Below the pieces are notes generated by a model. That model was given only the letters and a program-made list of their open reading frames with translations. It ran no database searches and was not told where the DNA came from. The position numbers were made by a program, and so were the translations under genes. Shown in pieces: positions 1 through 7,063 of a DNA stretch of 14,469 bases (its first letter is position 1; each line of letters starts with the position of its first letter). The stretch comes from Bacteroidales bacterium. GTDB lineage: Bacteria; Bacteroidota; Bacteroidia; Bacteroidales; JAAUTT01. The DNA lies in NCBI GenBank assembly GCA_025350365.1, contig JANXXY010000279.1, positions 1 to 14,469 on the forward strand. The letters run 5' to 3'.

Positions 1-2
1 GG

Positions 3-581
3 AGAAAATTTGTTGTGCCTTCCCATGATTTGATCAATGCGTATGACGCTGAAGGTGATAAAGTACGTAAGGCAGCTTCCATATTGTTCGAAGTTGCTCC
101 TTGGGTTGATGAACATTGGGGAAATGCCATCAATAGTTCCATCCCTTTTTCCTATAAATGGAAACACGCAAGTGGTTGGGCTAGTGCTGACCATATTTAT
201 TTATTGCGCCTTGCCGATGTATTGCTCTTAAAGGCGGAGGCCTTGAATGAAACTGGAAGCCTTGCAGCTGCATCAACTGTGGTTGATCAAATTAGAGGAC
301 GTGTGAAATTACCAGCGTTAGCTGCTGAAAAAAAGAGCTCCAAAGATGTTTTGCGAACCACCATTTTAAAAGAACGTCGCCTGGAACTTGCTTTGGAAGC
401 GCAACGTTGGGATGACCTGGTACGAAATAAATCTGTTGTTTCAACAATGAATAATCTTGTTGAAATTGACCTCAGAACAAATAAACCTGAAGTTTATCCG
501 ATGACTGATGCCAAAATTTTATTGCCTATACCGCAACAAGAACTTGACAGAAATCCACTTTTGGTTCAAAACCCATTATAA
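3..581 (+). CDS. SusD/RagB-family glycan-binding outer-membrane lipoprotein, C-terminal part
   Basis: This is the C-terminal part (about 190 residues) of a SusD-like protein. The reading frame is open to the left edge, so the true start and signal peptide lie outside the window; the GTG at 15 is internal. SusD proteins sit on the cell surface and form a lid over the SusC TonB-dependent channel, where they bind oligosaccharides for import. Typical family landmarks are visible. A 'LLRLADVLLLKAEALNE' segment (bases about 201-251) matches the helix rich in L, A and E. An 'ILKERRLELALEAQRWDDL' segment (about 363-419) matches the conserved ERR-ELA-E-R-DL stretch. The end 'LLPIPQQELDRNPLLVQNP' is the usual PIP..E...NP.L.QNP terminus. 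The protein ends 36 bp before the SusE-like gene, so the two are probably co-transcribed. The fold and family are clear; the glycan bound is not. Confidence 0.93.
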   Translation, partial: RKFVVPSHDLINAYDAEGDKVRKAASILFEVAPWVDEHWGNAINSSIPFSYKWKHASGWASADHIYLLRLADVLLLKAEALNETGSLAAASTVVDQIRGRVKLPALAAEKKSSKDVLRTTILKERRLELALEAQRWDDLVRNKSVVSTMNNLVEIDLRTNKPEVYPMTDAKILLPIPQQELDRNPLLVQNPL

Positions 582-617
582 TTCAATATAATATTCCAGT
601 TTTATAAATATATAAAC

Positions 618-2348
618 ATGAAAAAAACATACAACGGCATTTTGTTTGCCCTCGTGATCATCCTTTCGGTTTGGTCTTGTACCGAAAAAGACAATCTTGA
701 TCCGGAAGGACAATGGATACTCTCCAATCCGGAGATTGTAAATCCATCCGATAATGCAACAATCAATTTAAATGAAGCAAAACCAGACTCGCTTATCCAT
801 TTTACTTGGAATGCAGCTATTTCCAGCGCTAATTACGGCATAACCTATTCCGTAGTAATTGATACCTTGGGAAGTAAAAGTTTTGATTCCCCAATATTGG
901 AAGTCAAATCGGGTACAAACGGAAAAAGCCTATCGCTGGATATAAAAGCCAGCGTACTGAATGAGGCTTTATCCATGGCTGGATATCCATCCAACACTAT
1001 ATCTCAGTTTACCTGGGCTGTAAAAGCTTCCTGTTTAAGCAAATCCGGCATCGCTTCAAGTAGCATTTCAGTAAAACGTTTTGCAACTGAAATAAAACCA
1101 ACCGAATTATACCTATCGGGTGAAGCAACTGAAAATGGAGTGGATTTATCAAAAGCAATTGCATTAAAACGTTTAAATAATGCTTTAGGTAATCCATCCA
1201 ATAAATTTGAGGTTTATACTTCCTTAACCAAAGATAAAAATTACAAATTTTACAGTGCAAAAAGTTTGCCAGCCCATCAATATGGGGGAGCAGCTGGTTT
1301 ACTGGTGAAATCGGGTGTTGCTATCCAAGCTGTTGTAACAGGTGTATTCCGTATCTCCATTGATATTGACAATTCAACATATTCCCTCCTGCAAATTGAT
1401 AAGTTCAGTATGGTTGGTGGTAACATTACAGGAGCCTGGGGTGGCGACGAAGCACTGGTATATCAGGGCGGAGGTATTTGGAAAAGAAGTGTTGAACTAA
1501 TAGCCAAAGATGGATTCGTATTTAGAGTAAACGGCGATTGGAGTTTTCTAATGAAACATGTAAAAGGCGAAACTGCCAATGTTGTGTTTGAGTCAGATGC
1601 TACAAACCAAGGTGTATCGGTTGAAAATATCCCTTCAACATTGATAGGAACGAAGATCGTTACACTTGATCTCTCCGCAAATGCATATACTTACAAAATT
1701 GAGCGTGATCCGAATGCTCCAGGCCCCATTGCAACGCCATCTGCCTTGTATTTATTAAAAGCAGGTGTTAAGGTATGCGAATTCACAAAAACGGGAGATG
1801 TATTTAACTCAACCATCTATTTAGCATTGCAAGGTGCATCCCAATATACTCTTAACTCTGCCTCTGATGGTACGGGTTCAAGTTATTCACTTGCCGCTAA
1901 AATTGGAGCTACAACCACTCCTGATGGTGATAAAGTAGTTGGAACTGTAGGTTTGATCGAAGGTGCCGGAACTGTTGGAGTAGATCACGACCAGGCTTAT
2001 CAGTTGTCAATTGACTTTTCAACTTCAAAATTAAGCTGGAGTTATTATAATCTTAAATTGTTTCATTGGAGTGATTGGGATAAACGTGACGAATTTGTAA
2101 TGACGTATGTGGATCCTTATACGTTTACAGTAACTGCAAACTTAACCGCCGGTAACGATTTGAAATTTAATTCTCCATGGGACGTTCAATTTGGTCCGGA
2201 CGTTGCCCCCGGCACTTTAAGTGGTACAGCGATCAATTTAGGTACTAGCCCTAATTTTAAAAATATTACAACTTCTGGTAAATACAAAGCCACCCTTGTA
2301 ATCAGCAATGATTACAAAACAGGCACTTATGTGTTTGCAGTTCAGTAA
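618..2348 (+). CDS. SusE/SusF-like surface glycan-binding lipoprotein
   Basis: This 576-residue protein starts with a lipoprotein signal peptide: KK, a hydrophobic stretch, then 'SVWSC' with the lipidated cysteine at residue 21, followed by acidic residues (E23, D25) that fit surface export in Bacteroidota. Residues about 30-155 resemble the N-terminal immunoglobulin-like SusE domain ('NP..G..I.L', 'FTW.A', 'QFTWAVKA'). The rest contains several beta-rich modules, with new ones apparently starting near 'ELYLSGEAT' (163), 'ALYLLKAG' (376) and 'NLKLFHWSDWD' (478). Tryptophans (W274, W288, W308, W474, W484, W487, W521) are candidate sugar-stacking residues. By family analogy it is an accessory surface protein that holds polysaccharide near the SusCD importer and has no catalytic role. 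It follows the SusD gene by 36 bp and is followed by a strong hairpin. The family call rests on architecture and position; ligand unknown. Confidence 0.85.
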   Translation: MKKTYNGILFALVIILSVWSCTEKDNLDPEGQWILSNPEIVNPSDNATINLNEAKPDSLIHFTWNAAISSANYGITYSVVIDTLGSKSFDSPILEVKSGTNGKSLSLDIKASVLNEALSMAGYPSNTISQFTWAVKASCLSKSGIASSSISVKRFATEIKPTELYLSGEATENGVDLSKAIALKRLNNALGNPSNKFEVYTSLTKDKNYKFYSAKSLPAHQYGGAAGLLVKSGVAIQAVVTGVFRISIDIDNSTYSLLQIDKFSMVGGNITGAWGGDEALVYQGGGIWKRSVELIAKDGFVFRVNGDWSFLMKHVKGETANVVFESDATNQGVSVENIPSTLIGTKIVTLDLSANAYTYKIERDPNAPGPIATPSALYLLKAGVKVCEFTKTGDVFNSTIYLALQGASQYTLNSASDGTGSSYSLAAKIGATTTPDGDKVVGTVGLIEGAGTVGVDHDQAYQLSIDFSTSKLSWSYYNLKLFHWSDWDKRDEFVMTYVDPYTFTVTANLTAGNDLKFNSPWDVQFGPDVAPGTLSGTAINLGTSPNFKNITTSGKYKATLVISNDYKTGTYVFAVQ

Positions 2349-2398
2349 TGAAGGTATAAATAAATAATTATTGAAAATTTTTAAAAGTTAGTTTTTAC

Positions 2399-2430
2399 AA
2401 AGCCGCACCAGTTTAGGCAGGTGCGGCTTT
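2399..2430 (+). terminator. Strong hairpin after the SusE-like gene (terminator or attenuator)
   Basis: An 11-bp perfect inverted repeat (AAAGCCGCACC at 2399-2409 and GGTGCGGCTTT at 2420-2430) encloses a 10-base loop. It lies 50 bp after the SusE stop and 65 bp before the first GH30 gene. The A side of the stem pairs with the TTT that starts the tail; after 2430 the tail is mixed (ACTTTACTT) and not a clean T run. It probably ends or attenuates transcription leaving the SusD-SusE genes, and could also protect the 3' end of that mRNA. Confidence 0.75.
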
Positions 2431-2495
2431 ACTTTACTTATTGAATACAGGAAAACGTATAAAAAATTGACCTCCTTTATTTTAAATAAAAGATT

Positions 2496-3941
2496 ATGAA
2501 AATAGCAAGTAAAAACCTAAAGATTGGAACACTAATAATCATGGCGTTTTGCTGCCTGATGTCAAATTGTATGGATAGTAAACCTGATACATACCCACCA
2601 CCGCAAACAACAACACTAAATGTAAAAGTTTATTTTACACAGCCGGACAAATCCGCTCTGCTATCCCAACAATCGGATGCGGTAACTGCTTCCTCAACAT
2701 TATTGCCTACCATCACCATCAATAGTAAAAAGACCTACCAGAGTATGGATGGATTTGGTTATGCATTGACAGGTGGAAGTGCTTATCATCTTTTCAATAT
2801 GTCGGCATCAAAAAGAGCCACTCTCCTGAATGAACTTTTTGGGTTGGATGGATTGTCCATTGGTATTAGTTATTTAAGAATCAGCATCGGCGCATCAGAT
2901 TTGGATGCCTCAACGTTTTCCTATGATGATCTCACGGCTGGAGATACCGATATTACCATGGCAAATTTCTCAATTGCACAGGATAAACAATGGCTCATTC
3001 CAATTTTAAAACAAATTTTAGCCATCAATCCGAATATTAAAATTTTAGGATCACCCTGGTCTGCACCTGCATGGATGAAAACTAGTGCAAATCCTAAAGG
3101 TGGAAGTTTGAAACCCAACTATTTCGATGCATACTCCAAATATTTTGTAAATTATGTGCAGGCGATGGCATCGGAAGGTATTACCATTGATGCTGTTACC
3201 ATCCAGAACGAACCTTTATATGATGGGAATAATCCAAGTATGTACATGTCTCCGGAAGATCAAGGTACATTTGTAAAAAATAACCTTGGCCCTGCATTTG
3301 AATCAGCAGGCATTAAAACAAAAATAATTATTTACGACCATAATGCTGATCGCACCGATTACCCGATTACCATTTTAAACGATGCAGCTGCAAATAAATA
3401 TATTGATGGTTCAGCTTTTCACCTCTATGGTGGTGACATATCTAATTTATCTGTGGTTCACAATGCATTTCCAAACAAAAACCTGTACTTTACTGAACAA
3501 TGGGAAGGAGCACCAGGAGACATGGCTCAGGATTTGAAAAATGCCGTTAAGGATTTAATTATCGGAGCATCACGAAACTGGTGTAAAGTAGTTTTGCAAT
3601 GGAACCTGGCATCCAATTCGGCACTTGAACCACATACTCCAGGAGGTTGCAGCCAGTGTTTGGGATCGGTAACCATTGATGGCGATGTTGTAACACATAA
3701 TCCCTCATTCTATGCTATCGGACATGCCTCCAAATTTGTTCGTCCGGGTTCAGTGAGAATTGAATCAAATAGCACAACCGACCTGCCAAACGTAGCTTTC
3801 ATAACACCTGAAGGGAAAATTGTTATCATCGTATTGAACAATACGAATGCTTCCAAATCTTTTAATGTTAGTAATGGCACGGATACTTTTACATCAACAT
3901 TGTTAGCTGGAGCAGTGGCTACTTATGTGTGGACTAAATAA
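2496..3941 (+). CDS. Glycoside hydrolase family 30 enzyme, predicted lipoprotein
   Basis: This is a 481-residue O-glycosyl hydrolase of the GH30 (glucosylceramidase/endo-beta-1,6-glucanase-like) family, a retaining beta-glycosidase with a (beta/alpha)8 barrel plus a side beta-domain. The N-terminus has a hydrophobic signal ending at 'LMSNC' (C25), a weak but plausible lipobox, so it is probably membrane anchored. Family landmarks in order are: 'MDGFGYALTGGSA' (84-96), 'YLRISIGASD' (126-135), 'GSPWSAPAWMKT' (185-196), the acid/base motif 'QNEP' (E239), 'DGSAFHLYGG' (304-313), and the nucleophile in 'YFTEQW' (E334). The C-terminal beta strands (about 415-481) complete the side domain. A 'GGCSQCLG' loop (C385, C388) may form a disulfide. 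Both catalytic glutamates are present, so it should be active. It begins 65 bp after a hairpin and lies 26 bp before a second GH30. Subfamily and substrate cannot be fixed by eye; beta-1,6-glucan or another beta-glucan is the best guess. Confidence 0.92.
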   Translation: MKIASKNLKIGTLIIMAFCCLMSNCMDSKPDTYPPPQTTTLNVKVYFTQPDKSALLSQQSDAVTASSTLLPTITINSKKTYQSMDGFGYALTGGSAYHLFNMSASKRATLLNELFGLDGLSIGISYLRISIGASDLDASTFSYDDLTAGDTDITMANFSIAQDKQWLIPILKQILAINPNIKILGSPWSAPAWMKTSANPKGGSLKPNYFDAYSKYFVNYVQAMASEGITIDAVTIQNEPLYDGNNPSMYMSPEDQGTFVKNNLGPAFESAGIKTKIIIYDHNADRTDYPITILNDAAANKYIDGSAFHLYGGDISNLSVVHNAFPNKNLYFTEQWEGAPGDMAQDLKNAVKDLIIGASRNWCKVVLQWNLASNSALEPHTPGGCSQCLGSVTIDGDVVTHNPSFYAIGHASKFVRPGSVRIESNSTTDLPNVAFITPEGKIVIIVLNNTNASKSFNVSNGTDTFTSTLLAGAVATYVWTK

Positions 3942-3967
3942 TTAAATAAAAATATAAGAATCGATTT

Positions 3968-5362
3968 ATGAATTTATATTCAGCATTTAAGGTACTATCA
4001 TTGGTGGTATTTCTGTTTTTTAGTGGCCAATTGAGTTCCCAGACCGTTACGCCATGGTTAACAACCGGAGATCAAGTTCAATTATTACAAAAACAATCAC
4101 ATACAAGTTTCAGTATTTCTCCTGCAAAAAATGCATCAACGATAACCATTGATGCATCCTCTACCTTTCAGTTGATCGATGGATTTGGATTTTGTATGAC
4201 CGAAGGAAGTGCAGAAGTTATAGTGTCTTTGGATACAATTCATCAAACGGCGTTAATGAACGATTTGTTCAATCCCTCAACCGGTATTGGTGTTTCTGTG
4301 GTTCGCATCAGCATCGGAGCCTCTGATCTGAGTTCTTCCGATTATACCTATCAGGATGGTGATAGTACCACAATGTTTAATATGGCAGGACCTGATCTTA
4401 CTTTCCTAATTCCTGTTTTAAAGAAAGCCCTTGCCATTAATCCTAACCTGAAAATTTTAGCTACACCATGGACAGCTCCTCTTTGGATGAAGACTAACAA
4501 TGCGTGGGTGGGAGGCACACTTAAACCTTCGTGTTATGCAGCCTATGCAACATATTTTGTGAATTACCTGAATGCCATGAAAGCTCAAGGAATTGCGATT
4601 TGGGCTGTTACCCCGCAAAATGAGCCGGAAAATGGAGGCAATGATCCTTCCATGACTTTTACATCCATTCAGGAAGCAACTTTTATCAACAATAATCTTG
4701 GTCCGGTATTGGCAGAAAATGGATATTCATCTATTAAAATTATTGGATTTGATCACAACTGTAACAATACCGCATACCCTGAATATGTTTTTGCCAATAC
4801 AGGCTCCTATGTTGATGGATCTGCTTTTCACCTGTATGGTGGCTCAATTTCAGCGCTTACTAAAGTACATAACTTCAATCCTATAAAAAATGTGTATTTT
4901 ACGGAACAATATACTGGGTCGGAAGGAAGTTTTTCAGATGATTTTGGATGGCATATACAACATGTTATCGCCGGATCGTTGAATAATTGGGCGAAAATAG
5001 TATTGGAATGGAATGTGGCTAATGATGAAAAGTTGGCTCCCCGCACACCCGGAGGCTGTAAAACCTGCCTGGGCGCTTTTACCATTCATAGTCGCACTGT
5101 TTATACCCGGAATAAATCATATTATATCCTTGCACAGATATCAAAATTTGTCAAAGTGGGGGCAACCAGAATATCTTCGGTAAGCACAAACAATGCAATT
5201 TCTAGCACTGCAATTAAAAATCATGACGGATCAATAGCTGTTCTTGCATATAATAGTTCGGGTACCGCCATAGCTGTAAGCATTTTTCATGGCAATTTGT
5301 CATTTGACTATAGTATTCCTGCAAAATCTGCTGTAACGTTTGTTTATCAAATCAATGGGTAA
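3968..5362 (+). CDS. Glycoside hydrolase family 30 enzyme, predicted secreted
   Basis: This is a second GH30 enzyme (464 residues), clearly a diverged paralogue of the gene 26 bp upstream and probably on the same mRNA. The N-terminus is a Sec signal (hydrophobic residues 7-19) ending near 'LSSQ-T'. No lipobox cysteine follows, so unlike its neighbour it is expected in the periplasm or outside the cell. The same landmarks recur: 'IDGFGFCMTEGSA' (70-82), 'VVRISIGASD' (111-120), 'ATPWTAPLWMKT' (165-176), acid/base 'QNEP' (E219), 'DGSAFHLYGG' (283-292), and nucleophile 'YFTEQY' (E313). The 'PGGCKTCLG' loop keeps two cysteines (C364, C367). Local differences near the active site include EQW to EQY and IQNEPLYDG to PQNEPENGG, which may shift chain-length or linkage preference. 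A division of labour (surface versus soluble) is an inference from the signals. The exact substrate is unknown. Confidence 0.92.
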   Translation: MNLYSAFKVLSLVVFLFFSGQLSSQTVTPWLTTGDQVQLLQKQSHTSFSISPAKNASTITIDASSTFQLIDGFGFCMTEGSAEVIVSLDTIHQTALMNDLFNPSTGIGVSVVRISIGASDLSSSDYTYQDGDSTTMFNMAGPDLTFLIPVLKKALAINPNLKILATPWTAPLWMKTNNAWVGGTLKPSCYAAYATYFVNYLNAMKAQGIAIWAVTPQNEPENGGNDPSMTFTSIQEATFINNNLGPVLAENGYSSIKIIGFDHNCNNTAYPEYVFANTGSYVDGSAFHLYGGSISALTKVHNFNPIKNVYFTEQYTGSEGSFSDDFGWHIQHVIAGSLNNWAKIVLEWNVANDEKLAPRTPGGCKTCLGAFTIHSRTVYTRNKSYYILAQISKFVKVGATRISSVSTNNAISSTAIKNHDGSIAVLAYNSSGTAIAVSIFHGNLSFDYSIPAKSAVTFVYQING

Positions 5363-5379
5363 GTTATCGCATAAAAAAA

Positions 5380-5410
5380 GCATCTAAATATTCTATTCTG
5401 ATTTTGATGC
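5380..5410. terminator. Weak hairpin after the GH30 pair, possible terminator
   Basis: GCATCTAAAT (5380-5389) can pair with ATTTTGATGC (5401-5410), 9 of 10 positions, around an 11-base loop. A run of seven A lies just left of it, so the clean T-tail is on the minus strand; on the plus strand the following bases are not T-rich. It may end the PUL transcript before the CCA gene, but the evidence is thin. Confidence 0.35.
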
Positions 5411-5455
5411 CCGTATTTGTTCTTGTTAAATATAACGTTGCAAATTGAAAAGTGA

Positions 5456-5487
5456 TTGCTTATTAAACAATTTAAATTGTAATTTTG
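5456..5487 (+). promoter_or_regulatory. Bacteroidota-type promoter for the CCA-adding enzyme gene
   Basis: TAATTTTG at 5480-5487 matches the phylum's -7 consensus TAnnTTTG exactly, and a TTG at 5456-5458 sits 21 bases upstream as a candidate -33 element. Transcription would start near 5494, giving a leader of about 25 bases before the ATG at 5520. This spacing also argues against the upstream TTG codon at 5505 as the start. Confidence 0.6.
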
Positions 5488-5519
5488 CCACGATTTTTTG
5501 AAAATTGTTTATATTGGAA

Positions 5520-6920
5520 ATGCACAAATGTCTTAAACACCCTGTTTTTGCTGTTCTTGCCGAAGTGGCTGCTTCGGAAAAGCTTGAAGTATACGTTATT
5601 GGAGGATATGTTAGAGATGCAATTATTAATCGCCCTTCACATGATATTGATATTGTTGTTGTCGGAAACGGAATACGGTTTGCTGAACAGGTAGCCGCAA
5701 AAATAGGCAACGATGTAAGGGTTACTGTTTTCAGGAATTTTGGAACGGCCATGCTTAAATATGAGGATCTGGATATTGAGTTTGTTGGCGCCAGAAAAGA
5801 ATCCTATCGCCGAAGTTCACGAAAACCTATTGTTGAAGATGGCACACTGGATGACGACCAGATTCGCAGAGACTTTACAATTAATGCTCTTGCATTTGGA
5901 TTAAGCTCAACTAATTTTGGTGAGCTCATCGACCCATTTGGTGGGCTGGAGGACATTAAGAAAAAGGTAATACGGACTCCATCCGATCCTGATAAAACAT
6001 TTTCGGACGATCCTTTACGGATGATTCGGGCTGTACGTTTTGCTGCACAGCTTGGCTATATCATTGAAGAACAAACTTTTGCTTCTATAATTAAAAACAA
6101 AGACCGGATTGAAATTGTATCCAGAGAGCGTATTACCGACGAACTGAATAAAATACTTCTTTCGAAAAAGCCATCCATTGGTTTTTATCTTTTAGATCAA
6201 AGTGGTTTATTAAAAGTTATCTTTCCAATATTATCGGAACTGAAAGGCGTTGACGTGAAAAATGGCCAAGGCCATAAGGATAATTTTATTCACAGCCTTA
6301 AGGTTTTAGATAATATCAGCAAAAATACCAATAATTTATGGCTTAGGTGGGCAGCTTTATTGCATGATATTGCCAAACCTTTAACCAAGCAATATTTTCC
6401 TCAGCAAGGTTGGACATTCCATGGGCACGAATTTTCAGGGGCAAAAATGATTCCGGATATTTTCCGTGAATTGAAATTGCCGCTGAACGAAAAGATGAAA
6501 TATGTTCAGAAGCTGGTTCTTCTGCATTTGCGACCCATCGTGCTTTCGCAGGAAGTTGTTACCGACTCGGCCGTTCGTCGGTTAATGTTCGATGCAGGTG
6601 AGGATATTGATGATTTAATGACGCTTTGCGAGGCTGATATTACCTCAGGAATACCTGAAAAAGTGAGAAAATACCTTGCAAACTTCGAGTTGGTGAGGCA
6701 GAAAATAAAAGACCTCGAAGAACGGGATGCTATCCGCTGTTTTCAGCCGCCTGTTACAGGAGACGACATCATTAAAATTTTGAATATAAAACCATCAAGA
6801 GAGGTGGGTCTCATTAAAACTGCAATAAAGGACGCTATCCTTGACGGCATCATTCCCAATGAATATAATGCCGCTTATCAATTTATGCTAGAAAAGGCAA
6901 AGGAACTGGGACTGAAATAG
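5520..6920 (+). CDS. cca: CCA-adding tRNA nucleotidyltransferase with HD domain
   Basis: This 466-residue protein adds or repairs the 3' CCA end of tRNAs in the cytoplasm, using CTP and ATP. It is a class II nucleotidyltransferase. 'GGYVRD' (28-33) and the metal-binding 'HDIDIV' (D42, D44) form the catalytic head. 'RRDFTINALAF' (116-126) and 'DPLRMIRAVRFAAQLGY' (164-180) are the neck and nucleotide-recognition motifs. The C-terminal half carries an HD-type metal site ('HSL' H258, 'LLHDIAKP' H282-D283, 'HGHE' 301-304), as in bacterial 'HDIG'-type versions, where it gives phosphohydrolase activity. The frame is open back to a TTG at 5505, but the ATG at 5520 is preferred: it leaves a sensible leader after the promoter, and the protein then begins at a normal position before the GGYVRD motif. 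Some relatives are poly(A) polymerases with the same fold; a CCA enzyme is the better guess for a single HD-bearing copy. Confidence 0.93.
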   Translation: MHKCLKHPVFAVLAEVAASEKLEVYVIGGYVRDAIINRPSHDIDIVVVGNGIRFAEQVAAKIGNDVRVTVFRNFGTAMLKYEDLDIEFVGARKESYRRSSRKPIVEDGTLDDDQIRRDFTINALAFGLSSTNFGELIDPFGGLEDIKKKVIRTPSDPDKTFSDDPLRMIRAVRFAAQLGYIIEEQTFASIIKNKDRIEIVSRERITDELNKILLSKKPSIGFYLLDQSGLLKVIFPILSELKGVDVKNGQGHKDNFIHSLKVLDNISKNTNNLWLRWAALLHDIAKPLTKQYFPQQGWTFHGHEFSGAKMIPDIFRELKLPLNEKMKYVQKLVLLHLRPIVLSQEVVTDSAVRRLMFDAGEDIDDLMTLCEADITSGIPEKVRKYLANFELVRQKIKDLEERDAIRCFQPPVTGDDIIKILNIKPSREVGLIKTAIKDAILDGIIPNEYNAAYQFMLEKAKELGLK

Positions 6921-6931
6921 TTTTTAAGTTG

Positions 6932-7028
6932 CCTTGTTCGGCTAAGGTTGCACCTTAGTCAAATGTATCTTTTACAGGTTATAGCCTGTTTTATATGGCG
7001 GACGAGGTAGAACCTCATCCGAACGAGG
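6932..7028. repeat. Branched palindromic element between convergent genes (three hairpins inside an outer stem)
   Basis: Between the stops of the convergent cca and SNF2 genes lies a compact set of inverted repeats. Hairpin 1 is CTAAGGT-TGC-ACCTTAG (6942-6958), a perfect 7-bp stem. Hairpin 2 is ACAGG at 6974-6978 with CCTGT at 6985-6989, extendable by one G-T pair. Hairpin 3 is GGACGAGGT-AGA-ACCTCATCC (7000-7020), 8 of 9 pairs. CCTTGTTC (6932-6939) and GAACGAGG (7021-7028) flank all three and pair over 8 bp (one G-T). The whole could fold like a four-way junction. It is richer in G and C than its surroundings. The form resembles dispersed REP/MITE-like palindromic repeats of bacterial genomes; it may also serve as a two-way terminator. 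No second copy was seen in this window. Confidence 0.7.
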
Positions 7029-7063
7029 GGTTTCACACGATCTTGATTCTTAATTTCTAGTTA

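Noticed and set aside
5505..5519. TTG at 5505 as the start of the CCA enzyme
   Set aside because: The in-frame ATG at 5520 is a stronger start codon, and the TTG would leave only about 11 bases of leader after the predicted transcription start.
5426..5752. Minus-strand open frame overlapping the start of the CCA enzyme gene
   Set aside because: It overlaps the conserved GGYVRD and DID coding region on the opposite strand and has no recognisable protein features.
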